The notes: a model not told the origin generated them from the sequence alone. Positions 46,707-55,630 are shown, numbered from the stretch's first letter. The stretch is 60,623 bases of DNA from Anaerococcus lactolyticus ATCC 51172 (GCF_000156575.1 NZ_GG666044.1:261815-322437); one strand, 5' to 3'. A program made the numbers and translations.

Positions 46707-47648
46707 TCAAAATTTCCTAGATTTTCTAATCTTAAGCCAAAGACTTGCAACAAAGGGCACTAGAAGAGAACTTACAATTACGACCGTTCCTAATTGTGCT
46801 GCAGCGAGATTTTCGTAAGCTTGCCAAGAAGGATCAAAGTCACATACTAGGAAGGGTACAATAACTGAGTTTCCAGCTGCTGTATAAATTGAAATCGCAG
46901 CCCAACCCGGTCTCTTATTAATAAATATATCTGCAGGTAGGGTTATAATAAAGGCTGATGCTATTGTTAGCACCGCTAGGACCACGCCTGCTGCTCCACC
47001 TTTAAAAATTGCAGATAGGTTTATGCCAGATCCTATAGCATAGCCCAAGAAGGGCATCATGTATGTTTGAGTTCCTGCCAGGAAGTCACAAAATGATTTA
47101 TCTAAATTTCCAAAAAATATACCGATTATAATTGGAAGGGCTAGGTCTAAAATAGAGTTTGGTGTAATGTCTGCAACTCCTAACATAGAGAGGGTCAAAA
47201 AGGTAAAGATAGGAACAGATATTACTGCTGTTATAGCTGCACTAGCCATATCGTACTCATCTCCATACTCCCCTATAAGACCTATAAAAAGTGAATTATT
47301 GTGGTTTGATATTGCTGCTATGAAGGCAAGCGCGGATATACCCAAAAAGCCTTCTCTGCCAAAAAGTTTAAAGAATATATAGCCCAATACAACAGCTGTA
47401 AGCCACTTAGATAAAAATAAAACCAGTCCTCTATGAAGGGCAAGCCTTAACCTTTTGAAGGTAAGCTGACTACCTACAGCAACAAGCGTTATGTCAATTA
47501 TTACATTAAGGCCTTCCTTGCTATTCATTGCGGCTGTCATAGGTCCCACGACAAATAAATTTGGTGCAAAGGTATGTATAATAGCAGCAAAAATCATTGG
47601 CACCACAATGGTTGCTGCCGGAACTTTTTTAAAAAATCTAGCTAGCAT
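46707..47648 (-). CDS. kdgT: 2-keto-3-deoxygluconate permease
   Basis: 313 residues from the ATG at 47648 (GGAGG six bases upstream; the ORF extends to 47660 without an RBS). About ten hydrophobic helices. KKVPAATIVVPMIFAAIIHTFAP, LTFKRLRLALHRGLVLFLSKW, AAISNHNNSLFIGLIGEYGDEYD and GYAIGSGINLSAIFKGG match KdgT. It imports KDG with protons. It has its own promoter and is separated from the kdgK operon by two surface-protein genes, but functionally belongs with it. Confidence 0.9.
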   Translation of the reverse strand: MLARFFKKVPAATIVVPMIFAAIIHTFAPNLFVVGPMTAAMNSKEGLNVIIDITLVAVGSQLTFKRLRLALHRGLVLFLSKWLTAVVLGYIFFKLFGREGFLGISALAFIAAISNHNNSLFIGLIGEYGDEYDMASAAITAVISVPIFTFLTLSMLGVADITPNSILDLALPIIIGIFFGNLDKSFCDFLAGTQTYMMPFLGYAIGSGINLSAIFKGGAAGVVLAVLTIASAFIITLPADIFINKRPGWAAISIYTAAGNSVIVPFLVCDFDPSWQAYENLAAAQLGTVVIVSSLLVPFVASLWLKIRKSRKF

Positions 47649-47668
47649 AAAATCCTCCATTATGAAAA

Positions 47669-47697
47669 ATCTTACGCTTTCTTATTGTAATTGTAAA
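47669..47697 (-). promoter_or_regulatory. Promoter of kdgT
   Basis: TTTACA (47692-47697), 17-bp spacer, TAAGAT (47669-47674). The LacI operator found in the sugar-acid operon is not present here. Confidence 0.6.
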
Positions 47698-47782
47698 CTA
47701 CCTATCTTGATTTTCTCATTCATTAACAAGCTTATTTTAGTCTTGATTCAATATATTCCCTTTTCGTGAAATTTTTCATAAC

Positions 47783-47817
47783 AAAAGGGCGTCCCCTTCC
47801 CATAGTGGCGCCCTTTT
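47783..47817. terminator. Terminator of the second coiled-coil gene
   Basis: 9-bp stem AAAAGGGCG/CGCCCTTTT (47783-47791 with 47809-47817) with built-in A/T tracts, about 50 bases past the stop at 47868. Confidence 0.75.
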
Positions 47818-47867
47818 AATTTGTTTTTAATTGATTTTTATTCTCGTAGATCTAATTTCAATCCACC

Positions 47868-49559
47868 TTAGTCAACAAGTCCTTCTAGCTTAGTCAAAAC
47901 TTTTTCAGATTTTTCTATGATGCCCTTAGCGTTATTTACAAGCATGGTTAACTTGTCTTTTACAGGAGCTATTTGTTTTGGAGCCTTTTCTAATAAAAAC
48001 TCCCCGGCTTTGACCGATATTTTATTTTCTGCTACAGCTTCTTTAAGTCTATTTATATGCTTTTTAATCTCTTTCTTTTTTGCCTCATCTATTTTTTTAT
48101 TTTTGCCTTCAGATGATTTTTCTGCATCCCTGTCCTTCCTTCTAGGAATGACAATACCCTTGGCCCTATATAATTTTGTTTGAATTTCTGTAGTTTTTAG
48201 TTTTTGAGCTTCTAGGTCTTTTTTAAGATTCTCTACAATGGATTTTTTCTCATCAATAGCACCTTGGTTAGACTTAATATCTTTTTGCGCTTGGTCTATT
48301 TTCTTTTGAAGGTCTGCCTTTTTACCAGTTAATTCTTCTAATTTTTTGGCATTTTCCTTATTTGCGCTTATTTTATTTTTTACATCTTTAATATTATCTT
48401 CAGATTCAGCTAAAAGTTTTTGGCCATTTGCTACTTGTTTTTTGTTTTGCTCAAGTTTTCCTTCAAGCTCGTTAATTTTATCCATAACCTGAGGGGCAAT
48501 CTTTTGTTTTCTTATTTTTTCTTCAAGTTCTTCTTTGTCTTTTTGGAGTTGGCCAGCCTGTATTTTTTTTTGTGTTCTTGCTGCATCTTCACTATTTTTC
48601 TCTTTGTCTAAGTTAGTTAGTTCTTGGTTTATAAACTCTTTTTGCTTAGCTTCACGCGCCTTTTTAGCCTCTAGGTCTTTAATCTCGTTATCAAGCCTGT
48701 TTTCTTTTTCTATATTAGCTGCTTTTTCTCGCTCTATTTCAGCTATCATATTATTAAATCGATCCAAGATTTTTGGGTCAGCTTTTTCCCCTGATTTCAA
48801 AGATTCTTCATAACTTTGTTGAGCCTTTCTTGTTAAAGTGAATTTCTCAGCCAAATATTTTATCTGCGCTCTAACTCCTTCTAGCTCCGCCCTTTTATCA
48901 TCAATGCTATTAGATGTGGATTTTTCGTTACTTTCAGCAGCATTTAGTTGGTCTCGACTTGTTTTTATCTTTTCCTCTATTTGGGAAATTTTTTTGTCGT
49001 GTTCACCTATACTTTTTTCTAAAGCCTTATACTCTTCTTCTTTTTTATCAAGGTCGGTTTTTAAGTTAGGGTTATAATTTTTAATTCCCTTTGTTAATTC
49101 CTTAAGGGCAGAAGCGTTCTTTTCTTGATCAGATTTTGCAACTTCTAAAGCTTTTTTTAATGTAAGCTTTTGATCTTCTTCTTTCCTTAGTCTATCATCT
49201 AGCTCGCTATATTCTTTTTCAAGCTTCTCCTTGCTACCGATTTTACTTATATCTTCATCTATAGTTTTTTCTAGTTCTTTATAAGCCTTTAAGTCTTTCT
49301 CAGCCTTATCCTTATCTTTTTTATACCTATCAAGAAGCCCCTTTTCTTTTGTATAATTCGCTTCTTTTTTTCTAAGGTTTTCTTTTTCAGTAGCCAATTC
49401 TTTTTCTAGTTTTTCAATTTCTGTCTTCTTATCTTTTGTTTCTACCTTCTGGGTCGCTTTGCCCCTTTCATCAGCTCTTGAAATCTCCATGTGCGAGACT
49501 AACAATGATGTTGATAAAGCCATAGCGAGACCTAGGCATGCAATATTATTTTTTTTCAT
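47868..49559 (-). CDS. Secreted coiled-coil protein, paralogue in plan of the one at 27519-29600
   Basis: 563 residues, RBS AAGGGGG. Signal peptide ends at ISRA-DE (residue 29). Residues ~40-460 are Lys/Glu-rich heptads (IEKLEKELATEKENLRKKEA and so on); a basic break VIPRRKDRDAEKSS precedes a helical C-terminal domain (EIKKHINRLKEAVAENKISVKAGEFLLEKAP). No sorting signal. Probably wall-associated or released; function unknown. Single gene with its own terminator. Confidence 0.85.
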   Translation of the reverse strand: MKKNNIACLGLAMALSTSLLVSHMEISRADERGKATQKVETKDKKTEIEKLEKELATEKENLRKKEANYTKEKGLLDRYKKDKDKAEKDLKAYKELEKTIDEDISKIGSKEKLEKEYSELDDRLRKEEDQKLTLKKALEVAKSDQEKNASALKELTKGIKNYNPNLKTDLDKKEEEYKALEKSIGEHDKKISQIEEKIKTSRDQLNAAESNEKSTSNSIDDKRAELEGVRAQIKYLAEKFTLTRKAQQSYEESLKSGEKADPKILDRFNNMIAEIEREKAANIEKENRLDNEIKDLEAKKAREAKQKEFINQELTNLDKEKNSEDAARTQKKIQAGQLQKDKEELEEKIRKQKIAPQVMDKINELEGKLEQNKKQVANGQKLLAESEDNIKDVKNKISANKENAKKLEELTGKKADLQKKIDQAQKDIKSNQGAIDEKKSIVENLKKDLEAQKLKTTEIQTKLYRAKGIVIPRRKDRDAEKSSEGKNKKIDEAKKKEIKKHINRLKEAVAENKISVKAGEFLLEKAPKQIAPVKDKLTMLVNNAKGIIEKSEKVLTKLEGLVD

Positions 49560-49685
49560 AAATCCCCCTTAAAATTCATTATATATATTTTATATGCTTT
49601 TTTATTTTTTATTATAAAAAAACTGATGTTAAATTTGTGTTAAATTTATAAAAAAAATTAACCTAAAAGAAAGAAAATTTTACAA

Positions 49686-49710
49686 CAAAAAAGAGACCTC
49701 TTAAGTCTCT
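49686..49710 (-). terminator. Terminator of the His-rich lipoprotein gene
   Basis: Stem AGAGAC/GTCTCT (49692-49710) with a TTTTTT run on the minus strand, 48 bases past the stop. Confidence 0.75.
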
Positions 49711-49757
49711 CTAAAATCGCAAGCGCAACAACTAACCAACCTTTTAAAATTTCCAAC

Positions 49758-50504
49758 CTAATGGTGATGGTGGTGGTGGTTAGACATCGCCCATTTATCA
49801 TGTTCTGTAAATATTATTCCCTGGGTTTTATTGTAAATAATCAAACCGTAGGCCCTATATTTTTCATCATGATCATCGTCATCATCTTCATGGTCGTGGT
49901 GAATATCTTCATTATCGTGGTCACCTTCCTCATGATGATGATCATCTTCCTCACTATTTTCTATCTGGTCTTTCTTAAATTGGTTATTTCCCAATAAATA
50001 ATCATCAAGTAAAGCGCCCTTTAAATAAAGAATATATTCATCATCCTCACTCAAGCCCCTGGCAAAATCCACCCACGATTGGTATTTGATTTCCTTATCC
50101 GGGCCCTTTTCATTATTTATAGAAAAATCCTCAAGTTTTAATTTATAAACACCCTTAGAAATACTCTCTCCAACCTTAAATTTTCCAGAAAAAACTGACT
50201 TATGAATTTCTGACCTATTATAGGTTTTCTCGCTTATGCCCTTAAGCCCAAAATCTTTACCATCAATATCAGAATTCGACAAAAAATCCCCATCAAATTC
50301 ACCGTCTTCGTAAAAATTAAGAGAACTATATGAGTGAGGATCATCAAACGAATCCTTAAGCACCTTCCCCACCAAAAAATCAGAAACCTGACCCGATTTA
50401 GCCTTAGGCCTAGCCACTTCACTCTTTAAAACCTTTGCATTATCGCCCTGCCTAGAACAAGCAAGCAAGATCATACACAACAAAATTAAAAATATTTTTT
50501 TCAT
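49758..50504 (-). CDS. His/Asp-rich lipoprotein with natural C-terminal hexahistidine
   Basis: 248 residues from the ATG at 50504 (RBS AGAGGGT); the ORF to 50543 lacks an RBS. Signal peptide with lipobox LLAC, lipidated Cys16. Residues ~30-185 form an unrecognised globular domain. Residues ~186-218 are a metal-binding-like run with eight His among Asp/Glu (DDHHHEEGDHDNEDIHHDHEDDDDDHDE in two overlapping blocks). After a short conserved-looking segment (YRAYGLIIYNKTQGIIFTEHDKW) the protein ends SNHHHHHH. His-rich lipoproteins are known to bind zinc or nickel at the surface; a metal-scavenging or buffering role is inferred. Monocistronic, between terminators. Confidence 0.85.
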   Translation of the reverse strand: MKKIFLILLCMILLACSRQGDNAKVLKSEVARPKAKSGQVSDFLVGKVLKDSFDDPHSYSSLNFYEDGEFDGDFLSNSDIDGKDFGLKGISEKTYNRSEIHKSVFSGKFKVGESISKGVYKLKLEDFSINNEKGPDKEIKYQSWVDFARGLSEDDEYILYLKGALLDDYLLGNNQFKKDQIENSEEDDHHHEEGDHDNEDIHHDHEDDDDDHDEKYRAYGLIIYNKTQGIIFTEHDKWAMSNHHHHHH

Positions 50505-50614
50505 ATCTACCCTCTGTGGTTTATCAATAAGATATTCTACCACTTTTTTAAAACTTTTTTACTAAGCTTAATTGAAATTATACATTTCTAATTTTTATTA
50601 ATATAAAAATAAAA

Positions 50615-50631
50615 GAGACCTTATAGGTCTC
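50615..50631 (-). terminator. Terminator of the sugar-acid operon
   Basis: 7-bp stem GAGACCT/AGGTCTC with 3-base loop, followed on the minus strand by TTTTATTTTTAT. Confidence 0.7.
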
Positions 50632-50656
50632 CAAAATATATTTTTTATCAAAATAA

Positions 50657-50718
50657 GTATGCAAACTCAAGATTGAACCATAAAATTCAACCTTGAGAGG
50701 GAATTAAGTTATGCATAC
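50657..50718. other. Long inverted repeat in the kdgK 3' UTR
   Basis: Outer arms GTATGCA/TGCATAC (50657-50663, 50712-50718) and inner 12-bp arms CTCAAGATTGAA/TTCAACCTTGAG with one G-T pair (50666-50677, 50686-50697). It precedes the operon terminator and could be an RNA stabiliser, a 3'-derived small RNA or a protein site. Confidence 0.5.
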
Positions 50719-50796
50719 AATCTTATTAAATTTATTTTATTTAGAGGGTACATCAAAATAAATTTAAACATCAAATTTAAAATATTTTCAAAAATT

Positions 50797-51741
50797 TTAT
50801 CTAGCTTTCTTAATAAAGGCCTCTAACTCTTCATGAGTAGGCAATCCTTCATTATCGCTTATGTGTGTAACCTGAATGGCGCCTATAGCATTGCCTCTTT
50901 CCACGCTTTCAAACATATTTTTGCCTTCAATTATTCCGCTTAATACGCCAACAGCAAAGCCATCTCCAGCCCCAACAGTGTCTACAACTTTTTCTACCTT
51001 AAATCCAAGTACTTGTTCTGATTTCTTTCCATCATTATAATACGCTCCATCAGAACCATTTTTAACAACAACTGTTTTTACCCCCAATTTGTGGTAAAAA
51101 TCAGAAATCTCATCATTATCAGAAGTTTTAGCTAGAATTTTTCCTTCTTCGTTACCTGGCAAAATTAAATCTGCATATTTGGCAATTTCATTTAAAACTT
51201 CAACCATCGTTTCTTTATCTTCCCACAAGGCAGGACGCAAATTAGGATCGAAAGTTAGGAATATATTATTTACTTTCGCTCTTTCTGCTAGTCTAAATGT
51301 CGCCTGCCTAGCGCTTAGTGAGATAGCTGGAGGAATACCTGTTATATGGATTAAATCAACTCCTTCAAGGTCAATTTTATCAATATCTTCCTTGCTCATG
51401 TGTGAAGCTGCAGAACCTTTCCTATAATAAGGTGCATGTGGATCACTTCCATCTGTAACCCTATTTTTTAGCTGAATACCAGTCCTAAATACCGAGTCAT
51501 ACGAAATAAAACTTGTTCCTATTTGGTTTTTCTTTAAAGTTTTTTCTATATAATGACCAAATGGATCATCTCCAAGCTTGGTTAAATATTCAACATCATG
51601 ACCTAGCCTTGTCAATCCAATTGCCACATTAACCTCCGCCCCAGACATTGCTCTAGTAAAATGTTCAACATCTTCAAGTGGGCCAACCGTATCAGCAATT
51701 AATAACGCCATAGGTTCACCAAATAAAATTACTTTAGCCAT
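50797..51741 (-). CDS. kdgK: 2-keto-3-deoxygluconate kinase (PfkB family)
   Basis: 314 residues. PfkB sugar kinase: FGEPMALLIAD at the start, SGAEVNVAIGLTRLGHDVEYLTKLGDDPFG, FDPNLRPALWEDKE, and the catalytic DTVGAGDGFAVG (about 246-257). Converts KDG and ATP to KDPG. Last gene of the LacI-controlled operon, 20 bases after the aldolase-like/VOC gene. KDPG would go to the intact aldolase at 59496-60122. Confidence 0.92.
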   Translation of the reverse strand: MAKVILFGEPMALLIADTVGPLEDVEHFTRAMSGAEVNVAIGLTRLGHDVEYLTKLGDDPFGHYIEKTLKKNQIGTSFISYDSVFRTGIQLKNRVTDGSDPHAPYYRKGSAASHMSKEDIDKIDLEGVDLIHITGIPPAISLSARQATFRLAERAKVNNIFLTFDPNLRPALWEDKETMVEVLNEIAKYADLILPGNEEGKILAKTSDNDEISDFYHKLGVKTVVVKNGSDGAYYNDGKKSEQVLGFKVEKVVDTVGAGDGFAVGVLSGIIEGKNMFESVERGNAIGAIQVTHISDNEGLPTHEELEAFIKKAR

Positions 51742-51761
51742 AAAACCTCCTTATGTTAAAT

Positions 51762-52724
51762 CTATTTTCTCCTAACCAAGTGTACGGCAAATTCACCTAT
51801 TTCATCCTTAGTATAAACAGTTTGAAGAATACCTTCACTTGTATAATTTAATGTATCCGCATTAAAACTAATACCTTTTCTTTCTAGGTAAGCTTTTGCC
51901 CTGTCTACCGAGTTTGTACTAATGGCTATATGACCCTTTTTGCCTAAAAACGGCATCTTTAAGACCTCTATATAAGATGCATTAAAAATAGATCCTGGGT
52001 TTTCATTTTGTTCAAATCCAAAGATTTTTTCAAACGAATTTGCAACTTTTTTTGATTGCTCTAAATTTTCACAGTTTATACCTACATGAGCTAATCTAAA
52101 ATCGCACATTGATAACAAATTTTTATCTATTCTTTCTGATATTTCTTTATATTGTTTATTTTTAACATAATCATTTGGAACAACCCATGTTCCACTTACT
52201 GCAAGAACATCCTTGCACTTACTATAAAAACTTAAGTTGTCTTTGGGATTTTCATCAATAACAATAAATTTCACATCAGAAAACAAATATCTTAATGAAT
52301 CAATATATGTTTTCTTATTTGATTTTCCTTCTAAATTTATTATCAATGTCTTTAAACCATATTCTTTAAGTTTAGAAATATCACTCTCATCACAACACAA
52401 AGGATAAACATCTATTTCTTCATCTATTGCCGAATTTAGGAGATTGTCATCAAGTGATGATAGCATAATAAAATCAGAATTATATTTCTTAGCCTTATGA
52501 ACTTGTTCTTTATCAAAAATGCCGACTATACCTACTGTTAAATTAGGATATTTTTCTTTAATCTTTGCCACGCTTTCAAATGATTGTTCATTTTGAAATC
52601 TTATAGCAAGACATCCTAGCCCACCATCCATTATGGCTTCTGCAATTTTTAACGCTTCACATTCGTCGTCAATATTAACAATCGGTAATAGACCATTCTC
52701 GTATAATTTTTCTATATTTTTCAT
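51762..52724 (-). CDS. KDPG-aldolase-like domain fused to a VOC (glyoxalase-like) domain; catalytic residues absent
   Basis: 320 residues. Residues 1-190 align with KHG/KDPG aldolase: GLLPIVNIDDECEALKIAEAIMDGGLGCLAIRF mirrors the intact enzyme's GIVPVVRAE...DGGINTLEVTF. The catalytic Glu of LEVTF is Ala, the GAGTVL loop reads GIVGIFD, and the Schiff-base Lys of DIIKLFPG falls in KTLIINLEG, which has no Lys at that column. Residues ~205-320 resemble a VOC domain: RLAHVGINCENLEQSKKVANSFEKIFGF, then GHIAISTNSVDRAKAYLERKG and EFAVHLVRRK, with two His in metal-ligand-like positions. It sits 5 bases after the dehydrogenase and 20 before kdgK. By hand alignment it is not an aldolase; an isomerase/epimerase, dehydratase or sensory role through the VOC half is possible. 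Confidence 0.75.
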   Translation of the reverse strand: MKNIEKLYENGLLPIVNIDDECEALKIAEAIMDGGLGCLAIRFQNEQSFESVAKIKEKYPNLTVGIVGIFDKEQVHKAKKYNSDFIMLSSLDDNLLNSAIDEEIDVYPLCCDESDISKLKEYGLKTLIINLEGKSNKKTYIDSLRYLFSDVKFIVIDENPKDNLSFYSKCKDVLAVSGTWVVPNDYVKNKQYKEISERIDKNLLSMCDFRLAHVGINCENLEQSKKVANSFEKIFGFEQNENPGSIFNASYIEVLKMPFLGKKGHIAISTNSVDRAKAYLERKGISFNADTLNYTSEGILQTVYTKDEIGEFAVHLVRRK

Positions 52725-52729
52725 ACGAT

Positions 52730-53680
52730 TTACCTTATTTTATTTATCGGATAATGTATATCTTCACCCTTAGCGAATCTAACAGCCTCTTCAGCAACTT
52801 TTCTCTTTAACTCTTGCGCAGATTCTTCAGAGTACCATGCTATATGAGGACTTACTATAACATTTTCGTATTTAAATAACAAATTACTTTTATCAACAGG
52901 CTCATTAGTCATGCAATCTAGGCAGGCACCTGCAATAATTTCGTTACTTAAAGCCCATTCTAATGCTTCTTCATTTATTATTCCGCCCCTAGCTGTATTG
53001 ATTATAAATGATGTCTTCTTCATTTTTGAAAAAGCATCCTTATCAAATAAATCAATATTATTATCAGCAGGGCAATGAATTGATATAAAATCAGATTCTT
53101 TTAACAAGCCTTCAAAGTCAACCATTTTTACAAAATCAAGTTCTTTAATATTTTTCTTGTATTGGTCATATCCAATAACTTTAAAACCTAGGGCCGACAT
53201 TTTTTTTGCAAAGTTAGATCCTATTCTACCCAAACCAACAACTCCTGCTGTTAGAGTTGAAAACCTATGGATAGGAATCGCTTCAGTATAATCCCACTTA
53301 TCGTTCTTTGTGAAATTGTTCATAATGTTAATTTTTCTTAAAAAACATAAAGCTAAAGATATAGCATGATCTGCAACCTCATTCATTCCATAATCCGGAA
53401 CATTTCCTACTTGTATGCCAAGTTCAGTTGCCGCTTCTACATCAACAGTATCAACACCAACACCGTAACGAACAATGCATTTCAAATCAGGACAATTTTC
53501 CATTACTTTTCTAGTAATTTTTGCATACTGCACTATAAAAATTTCCCCATCTTTGCATTGTTCTATTACTTCATCTTCACTTACTGCTTTTTTTAATATT
53601 AAATCAATACCCGCTTTTTTTAAAACTTCTTTTTCGATATTGATATTGTCACGATCACAATCAGTTATATAAACTTTCAT
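52730..53680 (-). CDS. D-isomer-specific 2-hydroxyacid dehydrogenase
   Basis: 316 residues. NAD-binding GVVGLGRIGSNFAKKM, then the catalytic Arg in INTARGGIINEEAL, Glu in CLDCMTNEP and His in VSPHIAWYSEES. Sequence style is closest to C-terminal-binding-protein/phosphoglycerate dehydrogenase types. In this operon it would reduce or oxidise a 2-keto/2-hydroxy acid from sugar-acid breakdown, for example hydroxypyruvate; the substrate is inferred. Its ATG overlaps the stop of the upstream KduD-like remnant (ATGA), a relic of translational coupling. Confidence 0.88.
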   Translation of the reverse strand: MKVYITDCDRDNINIEKEVLKKAGIDLILKKAVSEDEVIEQCKDGEIFIVQYAKITRKVMENCPDLKCIVRYGVGVDTVDVEAATELGIQVGNVPDYGMNEVADHAISLALCFLRKINIMNNFTKNDKWDYTEAIPIHRFSTLTAGVVGLGRIGSNFAKKMSALGFKVIGYDQYKKNIKELDFVKMVDFEGLLKESDFISIHCPADNNIDLFDKDAFSKMKKTSFIINTARGGIINEEALEWALSNEIIAGACLDCMTNEPVDKSNLLFKYENVIVSPHIAWYSEESAQELKRKVAEEAVRFAKGEDIHYPINKIR

Positions 53681-53883
53681 ATTTTACCTCTATTACCTGG
53701 CCAAAAACCCACATCAACAGGTTTATAATTTACATAATATGAAGAAGCACAATCCCCCCCAAGTAACGAACTTTTTGCATCTTCTGATTCGCCCCATTTT
53801 TTATTCGAAATCCTATTTGTTATTATGGCATTTATAGAATTATATATGTCTAATAATATTATATTTACCTCAGATTTATGCAA
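53677..53883 (-). pseudogene. 3' remnant of a KduD/gluconate 5-dehydrogenase-like SDR
   Basis: An open frame without a good start (TTG, no RBS). Its sequence reads NAIITNRISNKKWGESEDAK, then ASSYYVNYKPVDVGFWPGN. These line up with the SDR C-terminus of KduD-type enzymes (AIL.RIPA.RWGEPED, then DASSYVNGY.IPVDGGF). The Rossmann TGxxxGIG and YxxxK regions are missing. The frame ends at the dehydrogenase start with ATGA overlap, as a real operon gene would. I read it as the decayed tail of a deleted 2-dehydro-3-deoxygluconate dehydrogenase gene. The match is by hand from memory of the family. Confidence 0.6.
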
Positions 53884-54139
53884 CCCTATAACGTAAAACT
53901 TTAAAACAATTAAATTTGTAGTGTTATGTCATAAAAATATTAACATTAAAATTCAACAATTTATTTCATATACTCTTGGATTATAATCCGAACTTAGAAA
54001 ATATAAGCAAACAGAAACCATCTCTAGTATACATTAATATCTCTAAAAAATCTGCAACTACTTCTAAAAATCAGATAGTCACAGATTTTATTAAGATTAC
54101 TATACATATTCATATAAACTATCAGAATAATTATATAAG
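53884..54139 (-). other. Non-coding stretch downstream of tctA
   Basis: 256 bp without a gene. A weak AAAATC/GATTTT hairpin with T-run (about 54066-54089) may end the tctA transcript. A TATAAT inside the palindrome GGATTATAATCC (53978-53989) with TTGCTT 19 bp upstream may start one for the downstream genes. I recognise no further KduD sequence here; it probably decayed or was deleted. Confidence 0.4.
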
Positions 54140-55630
54140 CTAATTCTTACTTTTATTTCTCCTATAATTATTAATATATGGTAATAGCAAAGATATGACT
54201 GCAATTATTATAAAAACTAAGGATATTGGTCTAGTGAAAAATATTGAATACGATCCTCCTGATAAGATTAGGGACCTTCTCATTTCACTTTCAGCCATTG
54301 GTCCAAGAATCATTGCAAGTACAATTGGAGAGGCTGGGAATTTATATTTCTTCATTAGATATCCTAAAATTCCGAATGATAGCATAGTATAGACATCAAA
54401 GAAATTGTTGTTTATAGCAAAAGCACCTACAGATGACAACATTAATATTACTGGTGCCAACACAACCTTCGGAACATTTAATATCATTGAAAATAAAGGT
54501 ATTCCAATAACACCTAAAATAGCCATAACAACATTAGCGATAAACATTCCTGAAAATAATGTGAAAATAATATCAGCATTATTTGTAAAAATTTCAGGAC
54601 CTGGTTGGATTCCTTGAACAATCAAAGCTCCCAACATTATAGCAGCTACTGCATCTCCAGGTATACCTAGAGTTAAAAGAGGAACCATAGCGCCACCAGT
54701 AACTCCATTATTTGCTGCTTCTGAACAAGCTACACCCTTAGGATTTCCTTCACCAAATTTAACTTCATCTTTTTTTCTTAGTCTTTGACCAACGTTGTAG
54801 GATACAAAAGAAGCAATATCTGCCCCAGCCCCTGGAATAATTCCTATAAAAGTACCTATTATTCCAGATCTAATCATTGTAGGAAATAGTGTAAATATTT
54901 CTTTTAAACTTGGAAATTTCACCTTTTCATTTTCAGCTTTTTTACCATGTATATTTCTAATTTCTTCTTCAAATATTACTATAGCCTCAGATACAGCAAA
55001 GAGTCCTATCATAATTGGAATAAAAGATAAACCATTCAATAAAGATACGAAACCAAATGTAAATCTTGGAAATGATGTAATCGAATCCATGCCTATAGTA
55101 GATATTAACAAACCAAATATACCTGCTATCAGACCTTTCAATGGTGTATCACCTGAAATACTTGCGATTATACTAATACCAAATAAGGCTAAGCCAAATC
55201 TTTCTGGAGAGGAAAAATCAAGAGCTATTTTTGCAAGTTGAGGTGATATAAATGCAAGCATCACAACACTTATTAATCCACCTACTCCTGAGGCAACTGC
55301 TGCAGTTGTTAATGCATGACCAGCTTTTCCTTGTTTTACAAGTTTGTTTCCATCAAAAGCTGTTGCAGCTGATGCAGGTGTTCCTGGTGTATTTAATAAT
55401 ATTGCTGATATAGATCCACCATAAATGGAACCAAAATATATACCTATGAGTAATAATAACCCCGTAATTGCATCCATACCAAAGGTGATAGGAAGGAACA
55501 AAGCTACACCCATTGTAGCAGTCAATCCAGGCAATGCACCGATAACCATACCTGCTCCCACACCTAAAAATATAATTAAAATTAATAATGGATTTTGAAA
55601 AATATTAATAAAACCGTCTATTAATTGCAT
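54140..55630 (-). CDS. tctA: Tripartite tricarboxylate transporter, large membrane subunit TctA
   Basis: 496 residues, about twelve helices. GMVIGALPGLTATMGVALFLPITFGMD, IYFGSIYGGSISAILLNTPGTPASAATAFDG and GIIPGAGADIASFVSYNVGQR are the TctA signatures. Carries the carboxylate import path, driven by an ion gradient. Starts 8 bases after tctB. The substrate is likely the sugar acid that feeds the operon. Confidence 0.94.
   Translation of the reverse strand: MQLIDGFINIFQNPLLILIIFLGVGAGMVIGALPGLTATMGVALFLPITFGMDAITGLLLLIGIYFGSIYGGSISAILLNTPGTPASAATAFDGNKLVKQGKAGHALTTAAVASGVGGLISVVMLAFISPQLAKIALDFSSPERFGLALFGISIIASISGDTPLKGLIAGIFGLLISTIGMDSITSFPRFTFGFVSLLNGLSFIPIMIGLFAVSEAIVIFEEEIRNIHGKKAENEKVKFPSLKEIFTLFPTMIRSGIIGTFIGIIPGAGADIASFVSYNVGQRLRKKDEVKFGEGNPKGVACSEAANNGVTGGAMVPLLTLGIPGDAVAAIMLGALIVQGIQPGPEIFTNNADIIFTLFSGMFIANVVMAILGVIGIPLFSMILNVPKVVLAPVILMLSSVGAFAINNNFFDVYTMLSFGILGYLMKKYKFPASPIVLAMILGPMAESEMRRSLILSGGSYSIFFTRPISLVFIIIAVISLLLPYINNYRRNKSKN

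Noticed and set aside
49758-49785. His6 tail as vector contamination
   Set aside because: Codons are mixed, no vector or linker sequence follows, and the gene also has internal His-rich runs and a native terminator.
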